A DNA stretch of 53,533 bases from Streptomyces sp. PsTaAH-137 (GTDB taxonomy: Bacteria; Actinomycetota; Actinomycetes; Streptomycetales; Streptomycetaceae): NCBI RefSeq assembly GCF_003259365.1, contig NZ_QLLY01000030.1:1-53533 (forward strand), given 5' to 3'. The notes beneath the pieces are model-generated. The model was not told the origin of the DNA and made no database searches. It was given only the letters and a program-made list of their open reading frames with translations. Below are positions 18,056 through 26,541 of this stretch, piece by piece. Positions within the stretch are counted from its first letter, which is position 1. Each line of letters starts with the position of its first letter. The translations under genes were made by a program, and so were the position numbers.

Positions 18056-19519
18056 TCAGCTCAGGACGAGGTGTTCCGGCGCGGTCAGTGCGACCGCGGT
18101 GATCCGGCGGGGATCGCTCGCGACGGCGTTGAGCGCGTCGCGGCTGGCGCGGCCCCACTCGGCGACGCCGAATGTACGGGCCAGCAGCTCGGGCCGGTCC
18201 TTCGCGGAAGCCTTCTCGACGGCGCTGAGGTCGGCGTGCTGCACGAGGGCCTGGGCGAAGGTGATGCGTACCTGCGCGGAGGCGGTGGTCAGCCACGCCG
18301 CACCGGCCGGCCAGCCTCCCACGCTCTGCGGCGCGAAAGGCACTTGTCCGAGGCCTGCCAACGTGCGCGTCAGGAGTTGTCTGCGCGCCTTCGCAGGCAG
18401 CTTGGCCGGGCGGACGCCGAGGGCGCGCAAGCTGCCCACTACGTACTCCACGGGCTGCTTCACGAGCACGTTGTCGGCGTCGGCGAAGGCGTCGTCCGTG
18501 AACAGAGACCGAAACATCGCCGTCGTGTCACGCTGCTTCCCGTATGACGCGGTGACGCGTTCCAGCGCGGTTCGTGACGGCGCGTTCTCATTACTGACCA
18601 GAGCTTTCCACATGCGCCCGGCGACATGGGCATGCGAGTCGGGCAGGCTCACCAGATGGTCGATGAGCGTCCGAGCGGTGAAGTCGGCGCTCTCGCCCAC
18701 CACGGTCTGCCGTCCCTGGTCGTGACGCCGCGCTTTGAATGCCGCCGTCCACGGGTGCCGCCGCCGGTTCACCGTCCAGCCGGTCAGCGCGGCGGCGGCC
18801 TGCCGCACGTCGCTCTCGGTGTAGTTGCCCACACCCAGGACGAAGAGCTCCATCAGCTCGCGGCCCAGGTTCTCGTTCGGAGCCTCGGCTGTGCTCCCGT
18901 CGGCGTCGAGCCAGACCATGAGCGCCGGATCGACGACCATGGCCCGGGCCAGGATGCGGAAATCCCCGGCTCCCAGACGCCGGAGGACCTCGTTCTGCCG
19001 GAGCATCGCGTCCGCGGACTTCACCTTCTGGATGGATGTGGCCCAGTGGTTGTGCCACAGCAGCGTGCGCTTCTCCGTCCAGGGCCGCTCCGCCGCGACC
19101 ATCCGGTCAAGCCACCAGTGCGTCAGCTCCTCGCGCTGCTGCTTGAGTACGGCGCGATAGTGCTTCTTCACGGGGTCGTCGGCCGATTTCCCGTCCTGGC
19201 CGATGTCGGTGCCCGTGGAGGCATCGGGCTCGGGCTCCGTTTCAGTCTGTGTGCTCGCCTGCGACTGCCGCTTGCCGACCCCCTGGGTTTCGCTGCCCTG
19301 CTGCCGTTTCTGGGCTTCGCTGTTGCGCGGAGGCAGCGGCCCGATATCAGGCGCGGGAGTCGCGTCCGCGCCGCCGTCCGTCCCGTGTGCCAGTACGCGG
19401 TCGAGTGTCGCCTCGAAACCGGCTTTCTCGGCGGCGTCAACGGTGTCCGGTCGTGCGTCGAACCCGGTCCGCTGCAGCAGCCGTGTCACTCGAGCCCGCG
19501 TACTGAGAGTGTCTCCCAT
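18056..19519 (-). CDS. DUF1800 family protein
   Basis: A 487-residue DUF1800 protein, first gene of the pair with DUF1501. Family marks are LLQRTGFDARPDTVDAA near the start, REELTHWWLDRMVAAERPWTEKRTLLWHNHWATS in successive pieces, and NENLGRELMELFVLGVGNYTESDVRQAA. A low-complexity Ser/Gln/Thr-rich insert lies at about residues 70-110. No signal peptide is evident, although its partner carries a Tat signal, so co-export in a complex is possible. The biochemical role is unknown. Confidence 0.93.
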   Translation of the reverse strand: MGDTLSTRARVTRLLQRTGFDARPDTVDAAEKAGFEATLDRVLAHGTDGGADATPAPDIGPLPPRNSEAQKRQQGSETQGVGKRQSQASTQTETEPEPDASTGTDIGQDGKSADDPVKKHYRAVLKQQREELTHWWLDRMVAAERPWTEKRTLLWHNHWATSIQKVKSADAMLRQNEVLRRLGAGDFRILARAMVVDPALMVWLDADGSTAEAPNENLGRELMELFVLGVGNYTESDVRQAAAALTGWTVNRRRHPWTAAFKARRHDQGRQTVVGESADFTARTLIDHLVSLPDSHAHVAGRMWKALVSNENAPSRTALERVTASYGKQRDTTAMFRSLFTDDAFADADNVLVKQPVEYVVGSLRALGVRPAKLPAKARRQLLTRTLAGLGQVPFAPQSVGGWPAGAAWLTTASAQVRITFAQALVQHADLSAVEKASAKDRPELLARTFGVAEWGRASRDALNAVASDPRRITAVALTAPEHLVLS

Positions 19520-19819
19520 GTCGCCAGGCTTGCAGTGCTTGATTCCTTCCGGGTCCGAGGTCCGTGTGAAAACGGTGGGAAAGGACGCCGCTCAGACACT
19601 GAGGCACCGTGCTGCGCCCGTTTGGTGTTCGTAGTCGCAGGTTTCGACAAACGGAGCGCCTGGCGTGCATCGGCCACGTGGGGCCCGTCCTGGCCGAGGT
19701 GACCGGCCCGGACGAGGCCGCCACGGTCATCGAGCACGAGGGCGACGGGGAAGTGGAAGCCGAGGCGGAAGCGGTCGATGCCCAGGGCGAGCGGCCCCCT
19801 CGCGGCTCCACACGCGTGC
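19520..19819. other. Leader region between DUF1800 and TetR genes, no gene identified
   Basis: Open frames on both strands are probably incidental; a minus-strand frame with LALGIDRFRLGFHFPVALV is not recognised. The region should contain the promoter of the DUF1800-DUF1501 operon on the minus strand. Confidence 0.35.
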
Positions 19820-19832
19820 GTCACTTAATGAC
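19820..19832. promoter_or_regulatory. TetR-type operator GTCACTTAATGAC
   Basis: A palindromic 13-mer 40 bases upstream of the first tandem tetR gene. It is the same motif, with one base changed, as the sites at 20629-20659 before the second tetR gene. This supports autoregulation and cross-regulation by the two paralogues. Confidence 0.6.
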
Positions 19833-19871
19833 AGCATGGTACCGAACGGAAATGCGTAGGCAGGAGCGGTA

Positions 19872-20585
19872 ATGGTCGAGTCGGCGTCCCCGAAGGCGAA
19901 GGGAACGAATGCCGCCGGTGCGGCGCGGGCCGAGGAGGGGCGTGGCGCCGGGATGAGCGAACAACGGCGCCACCGGGTCCGCCTCGAGATCTCCCGTGAG
20001 GCCGCGCGGCTCTTCTGGGAGCAGGGGGTCGACGCGACCAGCGGCGACCAGATCGCCGAGGCGGTGGGGCTGTCCACGCGTACCATCTGGCGCCATTTCC
20101 GCAGCAAGGAGAGCTGCGCGGAGCCCATCGTGGCGCAGGGCCTGGAGTGGGAGATGGCCACCCTGCGCGACTGGCCGCTGCATCTCTCCCTCGAGGAGCA
20201 GTTCACCGAGCGAATGGCCGTGTACTCCCGGAAGGCCAGCGCCTTCACGCGGGCGGACAGCGACCTCGCGATGAAGATGATCCTGCTCGCCGACAAGGAA
20301 CCCGCGCTGCGCACGGCTTGGCTGATGGCGTGCGACCAGGTGGAGCGCGAGATGGGCCGGATCGTCGCGGACCGGCTCGGACTCACGCCGGACGACCTCG
20401 ATGTCCGGCTGCACGCTGCGGCCGCCACGTCCGCGCTGCGGGTCGTCAGCGAGGACATTGGCGCGGCGCTGCTCGGGGGAGCCGATCCCCGGGGGTTCGC
20501 CGACGCCGCCGAGCGCGTCGCCCGCGCCATGCGTCGGGCCACCGGGGGCGCCGTGGGCGACCCGGTCACCGCCCGACCCGTCTGA
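19872..20585 (+). CDS. TetR-family regulator (first of a tandem pair)
   Basis: A 237-residue TetR protein. The helix-turn-helix is at about residues 55-78 (GDQIAEAVGLSTRTIWRHFRSKESCAEP in pieces) and an all-helical ligand domain follows. It is clearly paralogous to the next gene: both have RLFWE(Q/R)GV(D/E)ATSG, TRTIWRHFR or VRTVWRHFR, KESCAEP, and the same C-terminal RRATGGAVGDPV. AGGAG precedes the ATG. A 27-residue N-terminal extension is hydrophilic. The operator at 19820 lies just upstream. Confidence 0.93.
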   Translation: MVESASPKAKGTNAAGAARAEEGRGAGMSEQRRHRVRLEISREAARLFWEQGVDATSGDQIAEAVGLSTRTIWRHFRSKESCAEPIVAQGLEWEMATLRDWPLHLSLEEQFTERMAVYSRKASAFTRADSDLAMKMILLADKEPALRTAWLMACDQVEREMGRIVADRLGLTPDDLDVRLHAAAATSALRVVSEDIGAALLGGADPRGFADAAERVARAMRRATGGAVGDPVTARPV

Positions 20586-20628
20586 CCGTCCTTTTCGCCG
20601 GATCCGGGAAGCTGACGTTGTCGCGATC

Positions 20629-20659
20629 GTCACTTAGTGACAGTATGTCGTTTAGTGAC
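20629..20659. promoter_or_regulatory. Double TetR-type operator
   Basis: GTCACTTAGTGAC at 20629-20641 is followed 18 bases later by GTCGTTTAGTGAC at 20647-20659. The first is a near-perfect palindrome, and both match the site before the upstream paralogue. The pair overlaps the expected promoter of the second tetR gene, 38 bases before its start. Confidence 0.65.
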
Positions 20660-20696
20660 GATGGGATGCGGGCACTCACCGAGGAGGTGACACGCC

Positions 20697-21377
20697 ATGG
20701 CGACACCGAGACGGACGAGGGGCAGCATGAGCGAGTACCGCCGCCTGATGCTGCGGATGAACGTCTCCCGGGCGGCCTGCCGGCTCTTCTGGGAGCGCGG
20801 CGTGGAGGCCACGAGCGGGAAGCGGATCGCGAACGACGTCGGCATCTCCGTACGCACCGTCTGGCGCCACTTCCGCACGAAGGAGAGCTGCGCGGAGCCG
20901 GTCGTAACCTACGGCGTCGAATGGTTCATGTCGGTCGTGCGCAACTGGCCTGCCGAGGCCGCGCTCGCCGACCACCTCGCGGCCGAGATCGAGCACTACG
21001 CACGGCGGTCGCGTCCCGAGGAGCGGGCGGACGAGATGCTCGCCCTGCGCATGATCTCCCTCGCCGAGACCGAACCCGCGCTGCGCACCGTGTGGTTGAC
21101 CGCCTGCGACCGGATCGAGGGCGAGCTGCGCACGATCATCGCTGCCCGGCTGGAGCGCCCGGCCGCGGACCTGGAGATCCGTCTGCACGCCGCCGCTGCC
21201 GCCGGTGTGGTCCGGATCCTGGAGGAGCACGTGGGCGGCGCCGTCCTCGCGGGCACCGCGCAGCGGGAGTTCGGGGACCCGCGCGCACTGGCGGACCGCT
21301 TTGCCGGCGCGATCCGCCGGGCCACCGGCGGAGCCGTCGGCGATCCGGTCCGCGGCGGAGCGGATCCGACCATGTGA
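20697..21377 (+). CDS. TetR-family regulator (second of a tandem pair)
   Basis: A 226-residue TetR protein, paralogue of the preceding gene. The DNA-binding helices are around GKRIANDVGISVRTVWRHFR (residues about 42-61). The effector domain has LRMISLAETEPALRTVWLTACDRIEGEL, parallel to the partner's LADKEPALRTAWLMACDQVERE. GAGGAGG precedes the ATG. The recognition helices differ only slightly, so both proteins probably bind the same box, perhaps as heterodimers. The DUF3159 and peptidase genes downstream are candidate targets. Confidence 0.93.
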   Translation: MATPRRTRGSMSEYRRLMLRMNVSRAACRLFWERGVEATSGKRIANDVGISVRTVWRHFRTKESCAEPVVTYGVEWFMSVVRNWPAEAALADHLAAEIEHYARRSRPEERADEMLALRMISLAETEPALRTVWLTACDRIEGELRTIIAARLERPAADLEIRLHAAAAAGVVRILEEHVGGAVLAGTAQREFGDPRALADRFAGAIRRATGGAVGDPVRGGADPTM

Positions 21378-21550
21378 GGCGCCGCCCCGCTGTCTGGCAC
21401 TTGATGCCAATCAGCCGACCCGGTGCATGTGGCGCCGGTTCGGGGACAGGCCCAGAAGCACCGGCACACGGTCACCCCCTTGCCGACCAGGTCCGTCACA
21501 CGCCCAGTGGACAGAGCGAAGCCGTCGACGAATGAACGGAGTCAACGACC

Positions 21551-22291
21551 ATGGCTACTGACACCACGACCGAAACGTCCGAGAAGAAGGCCAAGCCCAC
21601 CGCCCTCGAACAGATGGGCGGCGCCACAGGACTCGTCTACACCACCCTGCCCGTCGTCGCGTTCGTGGTCGCCAACGCCTCCGCTGGCCTGACCGCCGCG
21701 ATCATCGTCGCGTTCGCCGTCGCCGTGGGCATCACTGTGCTCCGGCTGATCCGTAAGGAACCGCTCCAGCCCGCGATCTCCGGCCTGTTCGGCGTCGCGG
21801 TCGCCTCCTTCGTCGCCTGGAAGACCGGCTCCGCGAAGGGCTATTTCCTGCTCGGCATCTGGTCGAACCTCGTGCTCGGCGGAATTTTCCTCCTGTCCGT
21901 AGTGGTACGCCGACCGCTGGCGGGGCTCGTCTGGGGCGCATTGAACAGCGCCGGTTCCCGCTGGCTGCGTGACAAGCCCTCGGTGCGCTACTACGACATC
22001 GCCACCCTCGCGCTGACCGCCGTCTTCGCCGCCCGCTTCGTCGTGCAGCAGTGGCTGTACGACGCGGACTCCACCGGCTGGCTGGCCGTGGCCAAGATCG
22101 CGATGGGGTACCCGCTGCTCGCCCTGGCCCTTCTTGTCGTCGTCTGGGCGGCCCGTCGCTCGGGCAAGCGCCTCGCCGCGCTGGAGCAGGCCGAGACACC
22201 GGCTGCCCCGTCTCCGGCCGCGCACGACGAGCGCACCCTGCGGTTCCGGACCCGCGGCGCCCGGACGCACCGCCCCGCGCCCCGCGCCTGA
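21551..22291 (+). CDS. DUF3159 family membrane protein
   Basis: A 246-residue actinobacterial DUF3159 membrane protein with about five to six hydrophobic helices. It shows the family start LEQMGGATGLVYTTLPVVAFV, then ISGLFGVAVASFVAWKTG and AKGYFLLGIWSNLVLGG. The tail is basic and Ala/Pro-rich, probably cytoplasmic. CGGAG lies upstream of the ATG. It precedes the S9 peptidase gene by 90 bases in the same direction and may be co-transcribed. Function unknown. Confidence 0.9.
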   Translation: MATDTTTETSEKKAKPTALEQMGGATGLVYTTLPVVAFVVANASAGLTAAIIVAFAVAVGITVLRLIRKEPLQPAISGLFGVAVASFVAWKTGSAKGYFLLGIWSNLVLGGIFLLSVVVRRPLAGLVWGALNSAGSRWLRDKPSVRYYDIATLALTAVFAARFVVQQWLYDADSTGWLAVAKIAMGYPLLALALLVVVWAARRSGKRLAALEQAETPAAPSPAAHDERTLRFRTRGARTHRPAPRA

Positions 22292-22381
22292 CCGCGCCCC
22301 CCTGCTTCCTGGCACCTGTCGGCTCTGCGAAACGCGCGTCTCCCCACCCTTCTGAAGAACACCGGTCCCGAAGGACACACC

Positions 22382-24262
22382 ATGCCGCTGCCGCCCCTCA
22401 TCGCAGTCGAGGAGTTCTTCCGGCCGCCCGAGCGCACCCGGGCGACGATCTCCCCGGACGGCACCAGGATCGCCTACCTCGCCCCGTGGAAAGACCACCT
22501 CAACGTCTGGACCGAGAACCTCGACGGGCCGCCGGACGCCCGTCCCGTGACCGCCGACGCCCACCGCGGCGTGCACACGTACCACTGGACCGACGACCCC
22601 CGGTGGCTGCTCTACGAGCAGGACGGCGAGGGCGACGAGAACTGGCACCTCTACCGCGTCGACCTGGACGACCCCGAAGCCCCGGCGGTCGACCTGACGC
22701 CCTTCCCGCCCGGGGTCCGTGCCGCCGGCTACGAGCCAGCGGGCCCCGGCCGGGCGATCCTCCGGCTCAACAGCCGCGACCCCGCCGAGTTCGACCTGTA
22801 CGAACTCGACATCGCGACAGCTCAGTTGACCCCCCTCGCCCGAAACGACGGCCGGATCGACGACTGGATCCGCAGCGGCACCGGCGAGCTCTACGCGCTC
22901 GTCCGCACCGAGAGCGGCACGCGGCTGCTCACCGGATGGGACACGGAGCACGGCCCCACCAGGACGATCAAGGAGTTCGACACCAGCGAACTGCCCTACG
23001 GCATCTACCCGGTTCAAGTGACCCCGGACGGCACCGGCGTGTGGATCGGCTCGCACCTGGGCGGTGACCTCACCGGCGTCGCTCGCCTCGATCTGACCAG
23101 CGGAACACAGACGCAGGCCGACCGTCACCCCCGACTCGACCTCGACACCCGCGCGCAGGTGTTTCCCACGCTGCCCCCGCCGCTCGTCCTCGACCGGCGC
23201 ACCGGCGAGCTGATCGGCGCCCGCTACCTCGGCGACCGGCAGAACATCAACGCCGTCGACCCGCACTTCGCCGACGTCCTGAAACGCCTGAACGCCCTGA
23301 GCGACGGCGATCTGAGCACGCTGTCGAGCGACGAGAGCGGACAGCTCTGGGTCGCCGCCTTCACCCACGACCGCGACCCGGGACGTACCTACCTCTACGA
23401 CCACCGCACGGGCCTGAGCCGCCTCCTCTTCAGGCCCTACCCCCACCTCGCGCCCGACGCACTCGCCCCGATGCGCCCCGTCACCCTCACCTCCCGGGAC
23501 GGGCTCACCCTTCCCTCGTACCTCACACTTCCGGTCGGCGTGGAACCGGTGCGCCTGCCCATGGTGTTGCTTGTGCACGGCGGGCCCTGGGCCCGCGACA
23601 GCTGGGGCTACCACCCGGTGGTCCAACTACTGGCCAACCGCGGCTACGCCGTGCTCCAGGTCAACTTCCGTGGCTCGACCGGCTACGGCAAGGCCTTCAC
23701 ACAGGCCGCGGTCGGTGAGTTCGCCGGCAGGATGCACGACGATCTGGTCGACGCAGTCGACTGGGCCGTACGCGAGGGATACGCGGACCCGGCGCGCGTC
23801 GGTGTCCTCGGCGCCTCCTATGGCGGATACGCCGCACTGGTCGGTGTCACTTTCACACCGGACCTGTTCGCGGCCGCCGTCGACCTCGTCGGTGTCTCCG
23901 ACCTGCCCGGCTTCCTGCGCAGTCTGCCCGATTTCACCCGGCCGTCGCTGGCCCACAACTGGTTCCGCTTCGTCGGCGACCCCGACGACCCCGAGCAGGA
24001 GGCGGACATGCGGGCCCGTTCCCCGCTCACCCGTGCGAACCGGATCCGCACCCCGCTGATGGTGGCCCAGGGCGCCAACGACCCGCGTGTCGTGCGGGAC
24101 CAGTCGGACCGCCTCGTCGAAGCGGCGCGCTCGCACGGAGCCGACGTCGACTACCGGGTCATGGACGACGAGGGACACAGTTTCGTGACCCCGAGGAACA
24201 ACTGCGACCTGTACCGCGACATCGACCGCTTCTTCGCCGAGCACCTCGGCGGACGCCGATGA
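22382..24262 (+). CDS. S9-family (prolyl oligopeptidase-type) peptidase
   Basis: A 626-residue serine peptidase. The N-terminal half is a beta-propeller (ATISPDGTRIAYLAPWKDHLN and repeated ISPDG/WxxDPRW-like blades). From about residue 385 comes the alpha/beta-hydrolase domain with LVHGGPWARDSWGY, the nucleophile serine in GASYGG (about residue 479), the Asp in QGANDPRV and the His in DDEGHSF. No signal peptide is seen, so it acts on small peptides in the cytoplasm or on imported ones. GAAGGA precedes the ATG. Confidence 0.94.
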   Translation: MPLPPLIAVEEFFRPPERTRATISPDGTRIAYLAPWKDHLNVWTENLDGPPDARPVTADAHRGVHTYHWTDDPRWLLYEQDGEGDENWHLYRVDLDDPEAPAVDLTPFPPGVRAAGYEPAGPGRAILRLNSRDPAEFDLYELDIATAQLTPLARNDGRIDDWIRSGTGELYALVRTESGTRLLTGWDTEHGPTRTIKEFDTSELPYGIYPVQVTPDGTGVWIGSHLGGDLTGVARLDLTSGTQTQADRHPRLDLDTRAQVFPTLPPPLVLDRRTGELIGARYLGDRQNINAVDPHFADVLKRLNALSDGDLSTLSSDESGQLWVAAFTHDRDPGRTYLYDHRTGLSRLLFRPYPHLAPDALAPMRPVTLTSRDGLTLPSYLTLPVGVEPVRLPMVLLVHGGPWARDSWGYHPVVQLLANRGYAVLQVNFRGSTGYGKAFTQAAVGEFAGRMHDDLVDAVDWAVREGYADPARVGVLGASYGGYAALVGVTFTPDLFAAAVDLVGVSDLPGFLRSLPDFTRPSLAHNWFRFVGDPDDPEQEADMRARSPLTRANRIRTPLMVAQGANDPRVVRDQSDRLVEAARSHGADVDYRVMDDEGHSFVTPRNNCDLYRDIDRFFAEHLGGRR

Positions 24263-24294
24263 GGACGGCCGGTCCCCGTCGCGGGGGCGGGCCC

Positions 24295-24693
24295 TCAGAT
24301 GATGACCTCGGCGCGGCCGTCCGCGCGCACCGTCGTCGGCCGATCGCGCCACATCCGGAGGTCTACGGGTGTCTGCCGCGTCCAGCCGGTCACCTCGCCG
24401 ACGGTCCGGAGCACTTCCCGGCTGCGATAGGAGCGGGTCGGATTTCTGGGGGACTTTTTTCCGGTGACGTGCGGGTCGTTCTCGAATGCACCGACCGGTT
24501 CGACGGCGTAGACGCGCGAAGTCCCGTCTCCGGCGGCGAGCCCCGCGCAGTCGCGCATGGCGGTGGAGGAGATGTGATTCACCACGACGTCGGGCCGGTA
24601 ATTGGAACGGAAACCGGTGATGAGATGGTCTCCGACCAGCAATGCGGCTTTCCTGCCGCGGAAGAACGACCCCTCGACCAGCATCTCGTTCAT
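24295..24693 (-). CDS. Degenerate rifampin ADP-ribosyltransferase (Arr)-like protein
   Basis: A 132-residue protein with the length and order of Arr, the enzyme that ADP-ribosylates rifamycins. Matching parts are GRKAALLVGDHLITGF near the start, VYAVEPVGAFENDP in the middle, and RNPTRSYRSREVLRTVGEVTGW, the hallmark end. However, the conserved HGT at the NAD site reads RGR (Arg12 in place of the catalytic His), and the Tyr-containing strand reads HISSTAM. Catalysis as in Arr is therefore unlikely. It may be a decaying resistance gene or a divergent member with another role. It is antisense between the peptidase and hydrolase genes. Confidence 0.72.
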   Translation of the reverse strand: MNEMLVEGSFFRGRKAALLVGDHLITGFRSNYRPDVVVNHISSTAMRDCAGLAAGDGTSRVYAVEPVGAFENDPHVTGKKSPRNPTRSYRSREVLRTVGEVTGWTRQTPVDLRMWRDRPTTVRADGRAEVII

Positions 24694-24796
24694 CGGCGCA
24701 GTGGTCACGTCAGGACCTGGCGCCGTCCTGGAGCCGAAAGGCGGCGGGCCACCGCCGCGCCGATGAGTGTTCGGTGCGCGGCCGGTCTGTACCGGT

Positions 24797-25666
24797 ATGG
24801 AGACTAGAACGCTTGAGACCGCCGATGCCGACCTGGTGCACGACATCCGCGGGCCGCTGCCGTCCGCGGACGGACGGCGGCCGTTGTTCATGATCGGGCA
24901 GCCGATGGACGCTTCCGGCTTCGGGGCGCTCGCGGCGCGATTTCCCGAGCGGACGGTCGTCACTTACGACCCGCGGGGGCTCGGCCGCAGCACACGCAAG
25001 GACGGGCGGTCCGACCACACGCCGCAGGTCCAGGCCGACGACGTGCACGCCGTCATCGAGGCGCTGGGGGCGGGGCCGGTGGAGATGTTCGCCAGCAGTG
25101 GCGGTGCGGTCACCGCTCTGGCGGTCGTGGCGGCGTACCCCGAGGACGTGACCATCCTTGTTGCGCACGAGCCACCGCTCATCACGCTCACCCCGGACGG
25201 CCCGGCGGCCGTGCGGGCGCGGGCCGCTGTGCGGGAGGCGTACGAGAAGCGCGGCTGGGGGGCCGGGATGGCCGCCTTCGTGGCCATGACCTCGTGGCAG
25301 GGAGAGTTCACCGACACGTACTTCGCACAGCCGGAGGCGGATCCCGCCGCGTTCGGGATGCCCGCAGACGACGACGGGTCGCGGGACGACCCGCTGCTGT
25401 CCGACCGGTCATGGGCGGTCAGTGACTACCGGCCGGATGCCGAGGCGCTGGCCGCGGCCCCCACCCGTGTGGTGATCGCGATGGGCGAGGAGTCCGTGGA
25501 TGTCCAGACCGGACGCACGTCCGTCGCGACCGCCGAGCTGCTCGGGCAGCGGGTGACCGTGTTCCCCAGCCACCACGGTGGTTTCCTCGACGGGGAGTTC
25601 GGATATCCCGGGAAGCCGGACGAGTTCGCGCTCCGGCTGCGGGAGGTCCTTGACGGGCGTGGATGA
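24797..25666 (+). CDS. Alpha/beta hydrolase
   Basis: A 289-residue alpha/beta-hydrolase fold protein. It shows the oxyanion-side strand PLFMIGQPMDASGF, the VVTYDPRGLGRSTR strand, and a nucleophile elbow FASSGGAVTAL with Ser at about residue 101. The late strand ending PSHHGGFL provides the His. Such proteins are hydrolases or haloperoxidase-like enzymes with a broad substrate range. A strong double hairpin follows the stop. The start at 24797 was chosen because upstream codons are not conserved-looking. Confidence 0.9.
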   Translation: METRTLETADADLVHDIRGPLPSADGRRPLFMIGQPMDASGFGALAARFPERTVVTYDPRGLGRSTRKDGRSDHTPQVQADDVHAVIEALGAGPVEMFASSGGAVTALAVVAAYPEDVTILVAHEPPLITLTPDGPAAVRARAAVREAYEKRGWGAGMAAFVAMTSWQGEFTDTYFAQPEADPAAFGMPADDDGSRDDPLLSDRSWAVSDYRPDAEALAAAPTRVVIAMGEESVDVQTGRTSVATAELLGQRVTVFPSHHGGFLDGEFGYPGKPDEFALRLREVLDGRG

Positions 25667-25671
25667 TCCGC

Positions 25672-25730
25672 GGGCTCTCGACTGTGGCCGAGAGCCCCGT
25701 GGGGCGTTCCCGACCCGGCACGCCCCACGG
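25672..25730 (+). terminator. Tandem hairpins after the alpha/beta hydrolase gene
   Basis: GGGCTCTCG (25672-25680) pairs with CGAGAGCCC (25689-25697). Directly after, CCGTGGGGCG (25697-25706) pairs with CGCCCCACGG (25721-25730). Both stems are perfect. They start six bases after the stop, so they are a likely terminator and also protect the left gene from reading out of the remnants to the right. Confidence 0.7.
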
Positions 25731-25744
25731 ACCGGCCCGGACGT

Positions 25745-25860
25745 CTGCGAGAACGTCGCCGTCCCGGCGAGTTGGACGCGGGTGAACTCGGCGTCCGTGG
25801 TGAAGCGGGCGCGGGTGACGTCCGCGTTGCCAAACCCGAAATAGCCGGTCGTGGGCTGGA
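25745..25860 (-). pseudogene. Possible pentapeptide-repeat protein remnant
   Basis: The minus strand reads FGFGNADVTRARFTTDAEF then TRVQLAGTATFSQT. The spacing of A-x-F/L centres every five residues resembles pentapeptide-repeat proteins. It is only about 35 residues long and flows into unrelated sequence, so at best it is a scrap of such a gene. Confidence 0.35.
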
Positions 25861-26299
25861 CGACAGCTGCTCGCAGCTCACGCAGCAGCGCGCCGGTAGA
25901 GACGATGGCCCGGTGTCCAACGTTCGCGCCCGAGTGCAACTGCGAAGTACCTCTGGCGGTCCTCGGCCGCCAGGTGGGCCGGGCAGGCACCCCCCGGTAC
26001 GGGCCTACTCGGCGGCCCGGGCAGCGTGTGGCCTGAGGTGCGGGACGATGGGTGCCCATCGCAGAACCAGCCTCAGGCGTATCAGTTGCTCGGAACCCCC
26101 GACGGAGGTGGCGGGCGACGACGTCCAGGACGGGCGCGCCCCAACGACTGGTGGCAGTCCTGGTCCAGCAGCCGTACGTCGGCCCCGTACCGGCGGAGAC
26201 GCTTTGAGACCACTGCGCAGTTGGTCGGCATCGCGGCGTCGGCCCCGCGCCGGCACGGATGCTCCGCCTGCTCGGGCCTGCGGGAGGCAATGCACTGGG

Positions 26300-26503
26300 G
26301 TCGACTTCTTGCGGTCGGTGTTCCCACTGGATGTCGGCGTGCAGGACATACAGGATCCCGCACGGCACCCTGGTGGCCGGGGTCGACCGCCGTCCGGGAT
26401 GCACGAACCGCTGCTCCCTTTTCGGCAACAGCGGCTTGATCCGCTCCGAGAGGTCGTCCGGCACGATCCATGGCGAAGTTCCCACGATCCGGATGGTGCC
26501 CAA
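26300..26503 (-). mobile_element. IS5-family transposase N-terminal remnant
   Basis: The minus strand reads SPWIVPDDLSERIKPLLPKRE then HPGRRSTPATRVPCGILYVLHADIQWEHRPQE. This matches the conserved opening of IS5/IS1647-type transposases, where the usual text is WIVPDDLWERIEPLLP and CGILYVLHTGIQWEYLPQE. After PQE the match is lost through frameshifts and deletions, so the element cannot encode a transposase. The remaining sequence to 25.9 kb is unreadable debris. Confidence 0.75.
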
Positions 26504-26541
26504 CTAGCCCTGCCAAGCGCGGCCAGCAGGAGCGATGTCGT

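Noticed and set aside
21542..23626. 694-codon minus-strand frame
   Set aside because: Antisense to the DUF3159 and S9 peptidase genes; no domain recognised.
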